Below are positions 29,305 to 37,237 of a stretch of 41,716 bases of DNA, piece by piece (position 1 is the stretch's first letter; the number at the start of each line of letters is the position of its first letter). Source of the stretch: Hyphomicrobiales bacterium (GTDB lineage Bacteria > Pseudomonadota > Alphaproteobacteria > Rhizobiales > Rhizobiaceae); the NCBI GenBank assembly GCA_900473915.1, contig UCNG01000030.1:1-41716 (forward strand). Direction: 5' to 3'. The notes beneath the pieces are model-generated. The model was given only the letters and a program-made list of their open reading frames with translations. It was not told the origin of the DNA and did not search any database. Made by a program: the position numbers and the translations under genes.

Positions 29305-30588
29305 ATGGGTATTTTAGACCTGTTCCGGTCCAAACCGGAGGCAGCGCCTTCGGTCGCGCCGAAACGAGCGCCGCGAGCTGACTGGCAATATTTCGACGGC
29401 TTGGATGATCCAAGGCTAGCCGCCTTTCTTGGTGGCGGTGCAGAAACCGCGAGCGGCATGGCGGTGACGCCCAAGGCTGCTCTGTTCAACACAACAGTTT
29501 TTCGCTGTGTCGACCTCATCTCGGGCAGTATCGGGATGCTGCCTTTCTACCTAATGCACAAGGACGGGAAGGGGCGACTTCACCCAGCCGATGATCATTC
29601 TCTGTTTGATGTACTTCTTACGCAACCGAATAACTGGCAGACGGCGTATGAATTCCGTCGGCAGCTGCAGTCACATGCACTGACCTACGGCAATGCTTTC
29701 GCTCGTATTGTTCGAAACGGCAAACGTGTGGTGGCTTTGCAGCCCCTGCACCCAACCAATGTCACCGTCGAGCAGAAAGACGATCTGACCGTCATCTACA
29801 AAGTCGTCTTGAAGGGCGGTCGATATGTCGAGCTGCCCCAGTCGGAGGTATTTCATCTCCGTGACATGACGGACGATGGCGTCATCGGCCTTTCCCGTGT
29901 CCAGCAGGCAAAAGAAGCCATTGGCCTTGCCATGCAGACCGAAAAAGCCGCGGCTCGCCTATTTAAGAACGGTACGATGGTCGGCGGCGCGCTCACGCAC
30001 CCAGGTAAACTCGGTGACCCGGAGTTCGAAAACCTCGACACCAGTCTCAAGGAAAAGTTCTCTGGCGCGGAGAACGCGCACAAATGGCTGATCTTGGAAG
30101 AAGGCATGAAGGCCGAGCCGTTCTCTCAGACGGCAAGAGATAGCCAGCAGATCGAGACAAGAAATCATCAAATTGAGGAAGTTGCACGTGCTTTTGGTGT
30201 GCCGCGACCTCTGTTGATGATGGACGACACGTCCTGGGGCAGCGGTATTGAAACCCTTGGCCAGCTTTTCGTTCGTTATGGACTGGCGCCGTGGTTCACC
30301 GCTTGGGAACAGGCGGTTTCTCGGTGCCTGCTGACCCGAGAAGAGCGTCGATCGTATCAGGCTGACTTCGATGAGCGCGAATTGCTGCGCGGTTCGATTA
30401 AAGATCAGGCCGAATTCCTCGCGAAAGCCTTGGGTTCCGGTGGATCTAGACCGTGGATGTCACAGAATGAAGCCCGCGATTATGTGGGCTTGAGCCAGAG
30501 CGACGATCCAGACGCGGACAGCCTCAAAAATCCAATGACGCAGCCAGAAACTGGCCGCCCTCCTTCAGGAACGCGTAATGAGCCTTAA
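29305..30588 (+). CDS. Portal protein (HK97 family)
   Basis: 427 residues. N-terminal MGILDLFRSK, FNTTVFRCVDLISGSIGMLPFYLM, the NNWQTAYEFRRQLQSHALTYGNAFARIVR segment, DDGVIGLSRVQQAKEAIGLAM and IEEVARAFGVPRPLL are all hallmarks of HK97-type portals. Forms the dodecameric DNA channel at the head vertex. AAGGAAAG precedes ATG 29305. The C-terminus (RPPSGTRNEP) overlaps the protease start. Confidence 0.95.
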   Translation: MGILDLFRSKPEAAPSVAPKRAPRADWQYFDGLDDPRLAAFLGGGAETASGMAVTPKAALFNTTVFRCVDLISGSIGMLPFYLMHKDGKGRLHPADDHSLFDVLLTQPNNWQTAYEFRRQLQSHALTYGNAFARIVRNGKRVVALQPLHPTNVTVEQKDDLTVIYKVVLKGGRYVELPQSEVFHLRDMTDDGVIGLSRVQQAKEAIGLAMQTEKAAARLFKNGTMVGGALTHPGKLGDPEFENLDTSLKEKFSGAENAHKWLILEEGMKAEPFSQTARDSQQIETRNHQIEEVARAFGVPRPLLMMDDTSWGSGIETLGQLFVRYGLAPWFTAWEQAVSRCLLTREERRSYQADFDERELLRGSIKDQAEFLAKALGSGGSRPWMSQNEARDYVGLSQSDDPDADSLKNPMTQPETGRPPSGTRNEP

Positions 30589-31453
30589 CAGAACGCCGGT
30601 TGCAGCCGTTGCGCGACCGAAGTCGTATCAGTGGGATGTGCCTCTCTCCGCCTTGGAGCGGTGGGAGAGCGCCCCCCAAGCGGCAGAAGCTGACGATCCG
30701 AACACAATTTCGATCTTTGACGTGATCGGCGAGGATTATTGGAGCGGAGGCGGGTTTACGGCCAAGCGAGCCGCCGCAGCGCTTCGATCTATCGGGAAAA
30801 ACCCGGTCACCGTGAACGTGAATTCGCCGGGCGGCGACATGTTCGAGGGATTGGCGATTTACAATCTCCTCGCAAGCCATCCCGGCGAGGTCACTGTCAA
30901 TGTGATGGGTTATGCGGCGTCTGCGGCATCAATCATCGCGATGGCTGGCGACAGGGTGATCATGTCGACCGGTTCGATGATGATGATCCACCGAGCTTGG
31001 GGCCTTGCTGTCGGCAATACGCACGATTTTACCGACGCTGCGACACTGTTTCAGTCCTTCGATAGTTCAATGGCGGATATTTACGCAGCCCGAACCGGAC
31101 TGGCGCAAGACGTCGTACTTTCCCTATTGGATGGCCCGTCAAAGGCGTCGGACGGCACTTGGCTATCTGCCGACGAGGCCATTGAAAAGGGATTTGCGGA
31201 CGAGAAGGGCGCTGGAATCGGCAAGCCAGACGCAAAAGCTGAACTTCCCGCACATATCGCAGCAATGCGCCGGATTGACCGGGCGCTAGCTGCAGCAGGT
31301 GAGACGCGGCGCTCGCGTACTCAACTTCTCCATGAAATTCGAGGCGAGCGTGATGCCGCCGAGAACGCCAAGCGCGATGCTGGCGAGGACACGACAAGCG
31401 AAGCCGCCATTCGTGCGGCACTTTCCAGCAATTTATCAATTCTCAGGAGGTAG
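30578..31453 (+). CDS. ClpP-like prohead maturation protease
   Basis: 291 residues. ClpP/S14 fold: NSPGGD (82-87), catalytic Ser115 in GYAASAAS, His138 in MIHRAWG, with the Asp probably in the helix-rich part that follows (about 150-190). The C-terminal 60 residues are charged and coiled-coil-like (SRTQLLHEIRGERDAAENAKRDA) and may act as scaffold, since no separate scaffold gene is present; the capsid N-terminus may share this task. Start overlaps the portal stop by 11 bases. Confidence 0.92.
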   Translation: MSLNRTPVAAVARPKSYQWDVPLSALERWESAPQAAEADDPNTISIFDVIGEDYWSGGGFTAKRAAAALRSIGKNPVTVNVNSPGGDMFEGLAIYNLLASHPGEVTVNVMGYAASAASIIAMAGDRVIMSTGSMMMIHRAWGLAVGNTHDFTDAATLFQSFDSSMADIYAARTGLAQDVVLSLLDGPSKASDGTWLSADEAIEKGFADEKGAGIGKPDAKAELPAHIAAMRRIDRALAAAGETRRSRTQLLHEIRGERDAAENAKRDAGEDTTSEAAIRAALSSNLSILRR

Positions 31454-31458
31454 TCCGA

Positions 31459-32679
31459 ATGGACGCTACCGAAATTAAAGCTCTTATCGAAGAGCAGGGC
31501 CGCGCATTTGAAGCGTTCAAGGCAGAACACAGCGCTGCGCTCAATGACGTAAAGAAGGGCACGGAAGATGTCGTTCGAACCGAAAAGGTTGATCGCATCA
31601 ATGCCACTGTCAGCGATCTTCAGGCGGCTCTCGACGAGCAGGCCCAGAAGCTCGCTGCTTTGCAGACGGCAGGTGCGTCGCACCCGGCTCGCGACATCAA
31701 GAACGCCGAATACACCAAGGCGTTTGACCGCTTCTTCCGCAAAGGCGATGAGGCAAGCATCGACGCATTCATTCAGGCCAACCCACAGGCCGCGATGAGC
31801 GTCGCCGTTCCAGAAGATGGCGGCTATACGGCGCCGACCGAATGGGACCGCACCATCACCGACAAGCTGAAGATCGTTTCTCCGATGCGCGGTATCGCTT
31901 CGGTCATTCAGATTTCTGGTAATGGCTTCTCCAAGCTCTACAACGACCGCGCTACGGCTTCGGGCTGGGTAGGTGAAGCCGCTGAGCGTCCTGAAACCCC
32001 GGCTGCAAAGTTCGCCGAGGTGAAGTTCAACACCGGCGAAATCTACGCGAATCCTGCGGCAACGCAGCGCCTGCTGGACGATTCCGAAATCAATCTCGAA
32101 AACTGGCTTGCCGGTGAAGTCGAGACCGAGTTCGCCTATCAGGAAGGCATTGCGTTCGTTTCCGGAAATGGCACCGACAAGCCCAAGGGTCTGCTGACCT
32201 ATACGGCGGCGAATTCGCACCCGTGGGGCGCAATCCCGACGGTGAATAGCGGTGACGCAGCTGGTCTCACGACCGATGGCCTTATTGATCTGGTCTATGA
32301 CCTGCCTAGCGAGCGCACCCCGAATGCGCGTTTTGCAATGAACCGCAAGACGCAGGGCGCTATCCGTAAGCTGAAGGACGGTCAGGGCAATTACATCTGG
32401 CAGCCGGGTCTGGTTCTGGGCCAGCCAGCAACGGTCCTTGGCTTCCCGGTCAGCGAGCTTGCTGCAATGCCGGATATCGCCGCTGACGCCATCCCGGTTG
32501 TCTTCGGTGATTTCCAGCGCGGCTATCTGGTGGTTGACCGCATGGGTATTCGCATCCTTCGCGATCCGTACACCAACAAGCCTTTCGTGCAGTTCTACAC
32601 CACGAAGCGCGTTGGCGGCGGCGTGACTGATCCGACGGCCCTGCGTTACCATAAGATCGCAACGGCACCGACGCCTTAA
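31459..32679 (+). CDS. Major capsid protein (HK97 fold)
   Basis: 406 residues. N-terminal about 100 residues form a helical delta/scaffold domain (IKALIEEQGRAFEAFKAEH, VSDLQAALDEQAQKLAAL), probably removed by the protease; the mature part begins around 105 and has PEDGGYTAPTEWDRTI, WVGEAAERPETPAAKFAEV and RFAMNRKTQGAIRKLKDGQGNYIWQPG, all standard in HK97-type capsids. AGGAGG lies 9 bases upstream. Confidence 0.96.
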   Translation: MDATEIKALIEEQGRAFEAFKAEHSAALNDVKKGTEDVVRTEKVDRINATVSDLQAALDEQAQKLAALQTAGASHPARDIKNAEYTKAFDRFFRKGDEASIDAFIQANPQAAMSVAVPEDGGYTAPTEWDRTITDKLKIVSPMRGIASVIQISGNGFSKLYNDRATASGWVGEAAERPETPAAKFAEVKFNTGEIYANPAATQRLLDDSEINLENWLAGEVETEFAYQEGIAFVSGNGTDKPKGLLTYTAANSHPWGAIPTVNSGDAAGLTTDGLIDLVYDLPSERTPNARFAMNRKTQGAIRKLKDGQGNYIWQPGLVLGQPATVLGFPVSELAAMPDIAADAIPVVFGDFQRGYLVVDRMGIRILRDPYTNKPFVQFYTTKRVGGGVTDPTALRYHKIATAPTP

Positions 32680-32691
32680 CCAATACATAAC

Positions 32692-32711
32692 AGGGCGCCT
32701 CCGGGCGCCCT
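32692..32711 (+). terminator. Stem-loop after capsid gene
   Basis: AGGGCGCC, TCC, GGGCGCCCT followed by TCATAT. A strong stem without a full T run; may give partial termination or protect the capsid mRNA. Confidence 0.5.
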
Positions 32712-32728
32712 TCATATAGGAGGCGCTG

Positions 32729-32905
32729 ATGGAAGTGCGTGTTTCAAAGGCATTCAGGGCGGTGTCTGAAGGTGAGGTTTATCCCCGCCAGTTCGAAGTT
32801 GGCGAAACTGTGAAGGGTCGCATGGCTGAGGTGGCTCGAACGCTGGGTTGCGTCGCAGATGAGCCTGCCAAGCGGAAGGGCTTTGAACGTGGCGGTGGAT
32901 CTTGA
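32729..32905 (+). CDS. Small head-associated protein
   Basis: 58 residues, not recognised; SKAFRAVSEGEVYPRQFEVGETVKGRMAEVARTLG looks like the small beta-type protein often found between capsid and connector genes in rhizobial siphophages. ATAGGAGG precedes ATG 32729, and the end overlaps the connector start by 17 bases. Confidence 0.65.
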   Translation: MEVRVSKAFRAVSEGEVYPRQFEVGETVKGRMAEVARTLGCVADEPAKRKGFERGGGS

Positions 32906-33167
32906 CCGACTGAAGCGGCATCTTCGAATTCAATTCGATGATGAGGATGCAGAGCTTGAAGGTTATTTGTCCGCCGCTCAAGGGTCGGCTCTGCGATATA
33001 TGAACCGCGACACGGTGCCGACAGGGGCTGAAGCCGAAGTGGATGCGGCCGTGCTGCTTATTGCTGGCGATCTTTACGAAAACCGCGAGCGACAATCGAC
33101 TGCCGAGCTGTTCGAAAACCGGTCGGCGCGCTGGCTGCTTGATCCGTACAGGCTGTTGAGGGTGTAG
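32889..33167 (+). CDS. Head-tail connector (HK97 gp6-like)
   Basis: 92 residues from GTG 32889, with GGAAGG 7 bases upstream; the upstream ATG 32859 would add ten out-of-family residues. Sequence MAVDLDRLKRHLRIQFDDEDAELEGYLSAAQ, then VDAAVLLIAGDLYENRE, fits gp6-like adaptors that bind below the portal. Confidence 0.82.
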   Translation: MAVDLDRLKRHLRIQFDDEDAELEGYLSAAQGSALRYMNRDTVPTGAEAEVDAAVLLIAGDLYENRERQSTAELFENRSARWLLDPYRLLRV

Positions 33168-33228
33168 TGCCGTTCATCGCAAGTTCATGCATAATTCTTC
33201 AAGATGCGTCTTGAAAGGAGTATGCAGA

Positions 33229-33552
33229 ATGAAGCTTGTTAAGGGACTTATTGCTGGGGTTCTGGGCGTCGGGCTGCTGATCGGGGCAGGTGCTGCGCAA
33301 GCTGCACCAACAATCAACGTTGCAAAGCCGGACATTAGCTCCAATGTTGAGCAGGTCCGGGATCATCGTGGACATCATTCGCGGAAACACTGGAAGAAGC
33401 GGCATTACTATAAGCGCCATCATTGGCGCTCGCACCACCGCCATTACCGTGGGCCACGGTGGCATTCACACCGCTATTACCGACATGACGGCTGGCGTAA
33501 TCACCATCGTCACCACTATCGCGGTGGGTATTACATCAGAAGAGGGTACTGA
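33229..33552 (+). CDS. Secreted His/Arg/Tyr-rich protein inside the connector genes
   Basis: 107 residues. Signal peptide (MKLVKGLIAGVLGVGLLIGAGAAQA), then from residue 50 an extreme His/Arg/Tyr/Trp composition (repeats such as KRHYYKRHHW and HHRHYRG). The exported product might bind metals, nucleic acids or cell wall. GAAAGGAG precedes ATG 33229, and a terminator follows directly, so the gene is a self-contained insert between connector genes, unrelated to virion assembly. Similar His/Arg-rich exported proteins occur in rhizobial chromosomes. Confidence 0.75.
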   Translation: MKLVKGLIAGVLGVGLLIGAGAAQAAPTINVAKPDISSNVEQVRDHRGHHSRKHWKKRHYYKRHHWRSHHRHYRGPRWHSHRYYRHDGWRNHHRHHYRGGYYIRRGY

Positions 33553-33556
33553 TTTT

Positions 33557-33580
33557 AGGGCGCTACGGCGCCCTTTTCTT
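33557..33580 (+). terminator. Intrinsic terminator after the His-rich gene
   Basis: AGGGCGC, TACG loop, GCGCCCT, TTTCTT. The stem arms resemble those of the stem-loop after the capsid gene. Confidence 0.8.
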
Positions 33581-33592
33581 ACGGAGTAATCA

Positions 33593-33793
33593 ATGCCCTG
33601 GCTCCGCTTCACGGCCACTTTTGACTTCATTCCCAAACCAGCCGTCACGATCCGCTATCCGGCGGGTTACGTCGGGCTAGTGACCACACCTTGCGCTAAT
33701 CGCGCTGTTGCCGCTGGCAAAGCCGAGCGACTTCCAACCCCTACGAAAGACGAGGCCGAAGCATGGCGAAGCGCGCAGGTGCCGGCAGCCTGA
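33593..33793 (+). CDS. Small hypothetical head-tail protein
   Basis: 66 residues, not recognised. PWLRFTATFDFIPKPAVTIRYPAGYVGLVTTPCANRAVAAGKAERL. ACGGAG lies upstream of ATG 33593, and the gene overlaps the adaptor start by 31 bases. Small proteins of this type are common at this position in HK97-like phages of alphaproteobacteria. Confidence 0.65.
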   Translation: MPWLRFTATFDFIPKPAVTIRYPAGYVGLVTTPCANRAVAAGKAERLPTPTKDEAEAWRSAQVPAA

Positions 33794-34140
33794 ATTGCCT
33801 TTTGACGTTTCAGGTCAGACAGGACGTGGACGACGGCTTTGGTGGTACACGCGGCGAATGGGTTGACCAGTTCACCGTGCCGGGAAGGTTGGAACCCCGT
33901 TACGGCAGCAATGCCGAAAGCATCATGGCTGCGCGAATGCAGTCCATGCAGCCGTACAATCTGACCATCCGCGGCAGCAGCGCGGCAAGGCAAATAACGG
34001 CATCGTGGCGAGCCTACGACGCTCGGGCGGGTAAGACTGGGGGCAAGCCAAACCGCGTGTTTGGGATCAAGACGGTTGTAAATCCGGACGAGCGCAATTC
34101 CTATTTGGAAATGCTCGTTGTTGAAAGCGAGGAAACGTGA
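33763..34140 (+). CDS. Head closure/head-tail adaptor protein
   Basis: 125 residues. Beta-barrel adaptor of the SPP1 gp16/HK97 head-tail joining type: LLTFQVRQDVDDGFGGTRGEWVDQFTVPGRLEPRYGSNAE, YNLTIRGS, and a C-terminal VFGIKTVVNPDERNSYLEMLV. Closes the head and connects to the tail. Confidence 0.82.
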   Translation: MAKRAGAGSLNCLLTFQVRQDVDDGFGGTRGEWVDQFTVPGRLEPRYGSNAESIMAARMQSMQPYNLTIRGSSAARQITASWRAYDARAGKTGGKPNRVFGIKTVVNPDERNSYLEMLVVESEET

Positions 34141-34604
34141 TGGCGGTTAAGATAAAAGGTCTGGACCGCCTGCAGAAAAAGCTGAAGAAATTCCCGGAAG
34201 TTGCTGAAACACTTGTCAAAGCCGCTATGGAGCAAGGCGCGCAGGACATCGTCAACATGATGCAAAACTTGGTTCCCGTCGATGACGGTGAATTGATGGA
34301 AAGCATTGGGTGGACGTGGGGCCAAGCGCCCAAGTACAGCCAGCGCATTGGCAGTGTTAAGTCGAATGACGGCAAGCTGACAATCACGATCTACGCCGGC
34401 AATTCCAAGGTGCGTTACGCACATCTGGTCGAATTCGGCAGTGCGCCACACGTGAACGGCGGCATGTTCCCCGGAACATTCAATCCTGGGTCCAAGGCGC
34501 AGCCCTTCTTTTACGTCACATGGCGAGCTAAGCGGCGAAGTGCACGGGCCCGAGTGTCGCGCGCAATCACCAAGGCAGCCAAACAGATCGCGGCGGACCG
34601 CTAA
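34140..34604 (+). CDS. HK97 gp10-like tail/neck protein
   Basis: 154 residues. KIKGLDRLQKKLKKFPEVAETLVKAAMEQGAQDIVNMMQNLVPVDDGELMESIG, then YAHLVEFGSAPH and PGSKAQPFFYVTWRAKR, the pattern of HK97 gp10-like neck proteins. ATG 34140 overlaps the preceding TGA. Confidence 0.9.
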   Translation: MAVKIKGLDRLQKKLKKFPEVAETLVKAAMEQGAQDIVNMMQNLVPVDDGELMESIGWTWGQAPKYSQRIGSVKSNDGKLTITIYAGNSKVRYAHLVEFGSAPHVNGGMFPGTFNPGSKAQPFFYVTWRAKRRSARARVSRAITKAAKQIAADR

Positions 34605-35020
34605 TGGACCCGGTTTTAGAACTTCAGGGCGCAATTATTCAGCGATTGCGCAGCTTTCCCGCGCTTGTCTCGCTGATTGGTCAGCGCAGCTACGATAACC
34701 CGCCGACGAATGACCAAGGGCAAGTCTCACCCTCGATCTTTCCGTATGTCAGCATCGGCGCGTCGAGCGCTCAACAGGCAAACGCCGACTGCATTTTCGC
34801 TGACGATATCATTTTCCAACTGGATGTCTGGTCGATTGAGCCAGCCAAAAAGCAGATGCGCGACATCGCAAACGCAGTGCGTCTCGCAACACGAGGGTGG
34901 GAGCCTGCTTTGGCATCTAATGCCCTCGTGACATTCGACTACTGGCGAACTGACTACATACAGGACGGCGCGATCAATCATGCGTCGATCCGTTACACGG
35001 CGATCATCGAGCAGCCCTAG
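34604..35020 (+). CDS. Tail completion protein (DUF3168)
   Basis: 138 residues. DPVLELQGAIIQRLRSFPALVSLIGQRSYDNPP, FPYVSIGASS, QLDVWSIEPAKKQMRDIANAVR and the RYTAIIEQP end fit DUF3168 tail terminator/completion proteins, which cap the tail tube at the neck. Start overlaps the preceding stop (TAATG). Confidence 0.88.
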   Translation: MDPVLELQGAIIQRLRSFPALVSLIGQRSYDNPPTNDQGQVSPSIFPYVSIGASSAQQANADCIFADDIIFQLDVWSIEPAKKQMRDIANAVRLATRGWEPALASNALVTFDYWRTDYIQDGAINHASIRYTAIIEQP

Positions 35021-35056
35021 GGCCTCCACGCCGCCCACCCCAAAAATCTATCTGTA

Positions 35057-35080
35057 GGCCGCCCTCTGGGTGGTCTTTTT
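35057..35080 (+). terminator. Terminator-like hairpin before tail tube gene
   Basis: GGCCGCCC, TCT, GGGTGGTC, TTTTT, with a G-T pair in the stem. Lies between head-completion and tail-tube genes, so it may tune the level of the two blocks. Confidence 0.65.
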
Positions 35081-35095
35081 CGTATGGAGGCCGCA

Positions 35096-35551
35096 ATGGC
35101 TCAAGCTACGACGATCAAAGGCGGCAAGGTCCGCGTTAAGATCGGCAAAGTTGGCGTAGGAGGTGAAATTACCTATGCCGCACCGTGTGGTTTTACTCAA
35201 AGGTCGATTAGTCTTACCAAAAACCTGAATGAAGTACCGATCCCGGATTGTGAAGACCCCGATAAGGTCGACTGGGTTGGTCGCGACGCGGTATCGCTTT
35301 CTATGGGGGTGAACGGCGAGGGCGTATTGGCTGCGGAATCGGTCGAAGATTGGCTTGATGCCGCTGAATCGATTGATAGCGTCCCTGTCCAGCTTGATCT
35401 CGAGTTTCCCGCCACGACGTACACTTACACGGGCAGAATGCACGTCGAAAGTCTCGAAATTGGCGGCAACAACGGCGAGCGCGCGACAAACAACGTTTCT
35501 ATGCAATCCGACGGCGAAATGGTTCGCACCTCGGCAGCGACTGCCCCATAA
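35096..35551 (+). CDS. Major tail (tube) protein
   Basis: 151 residues. ATTIKGGKVRVKIGKVGVGGEITYAAPCGFTQRSISLTKNLNEVPIPDCEDPDKVDWVGRDAVSLSMGVNGEG is the usual beginning of alphaproteobacterial tail tube proteins, and the C-terminus has the typical NVSMQSDGEMVRTSA. Start ATG 35096, with GGAGG upstream; the out-of-frame upstream ATG at 35084 is part of the leader. Confidence 0.9.
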   Translation: MAQATTIKGGKVRVKIGKVGVGGEITYAAPCGFTQRSISLTKNLNEVPIPDCEDPDKVDWVGRDAVSLSMGVNGEGVLAAESVEDWLDAAESIDSVPVQLDLEFPATTYTYTGRMHVESLEIGGNNGERATNNVSMQSDGEMVRTSAATAP

Positions 35552-35991
35552 TGAGCAGAGATGCGAAAGTTGAACTCGACTGGGCGGATGGTACTTATAC
35601 CTTTCGCCTAGGTTGGGGTGAATTGGAAGCCTTGCAGGAGGCTTGCGACGCCGGCCCATGGGTCATTCTGGAGCGGTTATTCACCAAACAGTGCCGGGTC
35701 GGCGATATTGCCCATGTAATTCGGCAGGGATTGATAGGTGGAGGTCTGGAGCCGACTGCTGCCACGAAACTCGTGCGAACCTATGTCGAAAAGCGCCCGC
35801 CTGCCGAGAATATCGTCTTCGCGACGATCATTTTGCAGGCCGGCATTCAAGGCGTACCGGAGGAGCCGGTGGGGGAGCAAACGGCGGCAAATCAGACGGA
35901 GAGCAACTTGACAGTCTCCCCGACGGAAAAGTCAGATTTGCCGCGGTCTACGGCAACGGTGCGGCGCTCGGTTTCACGCCGCAAGAGGTAA
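35551..35991 (+). CDS. Tail assembly chaperone, G-type (gene transfer agent family)
   Basis: 146 residues. The first about 105 (VELDWADGTYTFRLGWGELEALQEACDAGPWVILERLF...HVIRQGLIGGGLEPTAATKLVRTYV) match the TAC_11/GTA-type tail chaperone. The last 35 or so are Ser/Thr/Arg-rich and look out of frame, whereas the -1 frame in the same DNA encodes FAAVYGNGAALGFTPQEVRRMSMWQF running straight into the next gene. A -1 frameshift around GTGGGGGAG (35869-35877) would make a G-T type fusion. Confidence 0.85.
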   Translation: MSRDAKVELDWADGTYTFRLGWGELEALQEACDAGPWVILERLFTKQCRVGDIAHVIRQGLIGGGLEPTAATKLVRTYVEKRPPAENIVFATIILQAGIQGVPEEPVGEQTAANQTESNLTVSPTEKSDLPRSTATVRRSVSRRKR

Positions 35992-35996
35992 GGCGC

Positions 35997-36116
35997 ATGT
36001 CCATGTGGCAGTTCATGGCTGCCGTTGATGGATATGTGACCGCGAACTCGACCGACGATGGCGGCTTGAGCCAGAAGGAAAAAGACGAGCTTTGGGAGTG
36101 GGTGAACGAGGGGTAG
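35997..36116 (+). CDS. Tail chaperone second part (T-type), or small stand-alone chaperone
   Basis: 39 residues if started at ATG 35997, with GAGGTAAGG 3 bases upstream: MSMWQFMAAVDGYVTANS...LSQKEKDELWEWVNEG, the C-terminal half of small TAC_6-like proteins. In the same frame the DNA is open far upstream and encodes the expected preceding residues (GFTPQEVRR). Two products are therefore possible: a short one from the internal start and a frameshift fusion with the G-type chaperone. Last tail gene before the reverse-strand cassette. Confidence 0.65.
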   Translation: MSMWQFMAAVDGYVTANSTDDGGLSQKEKDELWEWVNEG

Positions 36117-36119
36117 GTC

Positions 36120-36138
36120 GGGTTGCTAGTAGCAACCC
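36120..36138. repeat. Near-perfect palindrome at cassette edge
   Basis: GGGTTGCTA, G, TAGCAACCC: a 9-base-pair inverted repeat with one central base, 4 bases after the chaperone stop and 40 before the end of the reverse-strand nuclease gene. No T run on either strand. It may be a weak terminator or mark the boundary of the inserted cassette. Confidence 0.6.
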
Positions 36139-36177
36139 AACTGTGTCGCTTCAGCTATACTGACAGATTACCAGCTG

Positions 36178-37197
36178 TTAGGATGAACATTGTGTTCGAC
36201 AGTAGCTAATGAACTTCTCCGAAATTGCTATAATCGGTTCAGACTTATTATTAGGCTTAACACTGTAAGTGTGAACCAAAATACCCGCTTTGTTGACCGC
36301 TTCAATGGCGATTTCGCGCATAGGAGGTTCTTCTGGTACTAAAAGCACAGGTTTTAACTGTTTTTCTAGCCCGATAATGTGAGGATATAAGCTAAGCTGA
36401 CCAACTGCTTCGTATACGCTACTCATTGACGAACTTGTTTTGATTTCTATGAGTAAATTGGCCTCTGGATATATCGCGTCAACTGCGAAACCATTCCGTT
36501 GCGGCTTTTGCAGCTTTCCATCTAAGCAGGCATTCAATGCTTGCCAAACATAACCCTGCAGCCGACATACCTCCTTACTCCACCCCGGCTGATCAACAAC
36601 TGTTATGCTTCCCGTCTCGTCGGCGCCTAAATGATAGGAGTTGTCTGTAATATAATTCACGTGGGTCGAACTTGACAGTCTTGCCAATGTGCATCCTAGG
36701 GCAAAATCGACTGTAGTTTTGATAATATTTTCCTCAGAGGAATCAATATTGGCAACCAAATAATATTTTCGCTTCGACAAACCGCCCTCGACAAGTACTT
36801 CGATTGGTCGTAACTTGCTCAATCGCTCGAATTCGTCTCCAACGATTAGATGAGAGAGTGCGTTCTTTTGCAAGCGACCCTCTCGTAGCAAGAGGCGATT
36901 GCCCATCTTGTCTTTGGCTACTATTGTTAGTTTGTGCTTGTCTAAACCAGATCCGGCAGGCCTTACAATTTTTACAATTCCGTTTTTAATGTCGGGATAT
37001 GACCCGAACATAACTTGATCTTCAATTTGTCCAGGGTCGCCGTGTCCATAGTTTCCGAACAGAACTGTACGATCGTGCATCAACCAAACATTTTTGTCAG
37101 TATTTGTGCTGTTTTTCTTAATTGCTGAAACCCAACTTTGATAAACATAATCACAAATATTTTGATCGGTTACAATATCAAGCATTGAATTATCCAC
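36178..37197 (-). CDS. PD-(D/E)XK nuclease, candidate defence cargo gene
   Basis: 339 residues from GTG 37197 (ATG 37185 gives 335); neither has a clear ribosome site. The N-terminal about 230 residues are mixed alpha-beta and not recognised. The C-terminal domain (about 236-315) has the restriction-type nuclease core: VDAIYPEANLLIEIKTSS with D240, E251 and K253, and the helix VYEAVGQLSLYP. Base composition is clearly more AT-rich than the flanking tail genes. It is on the opposite strand between tail chaperone and tape measure genes, so it is not a virion gene. Anti-phage nuclease is the most likely role by inference. Confidence 0.75.
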   Translation of the reverse strand: MDNSMLDIVTDQNICDYVYQSWVSAIKKNSTNTDKNVWLMHDRTVLFGNYGHGDPGQIEDQVMFGSYPDIKNGIVKIVRPAGSGLDKHKLTIVAKDKMGNRLLLREGRLQKNALSHLIVGDEFERLSKLRPIEVLVEGGLSKRKYYLVANIDSSEENIIKTTVDFALGCTLARLSSSTHVNYITDNSYHLGADETGSITVVDQPGWSKEVCRLQGYVWQALNACLDGKLQKPQRNGFAVDAIYPEANLLIEIKTSSSMSSVYEAVGQLSLYPHIIGLEKQLKPVLLVPEEPPMREIAIEAVNKAGILVHTYSVKPNNKSEPIIAISEKFISYCRTQCSS

Positions 37198-37237
37198 GTA
37201 AGTGAGCGCCGGAGATCGAGAATGATCTTTTAGAGAA

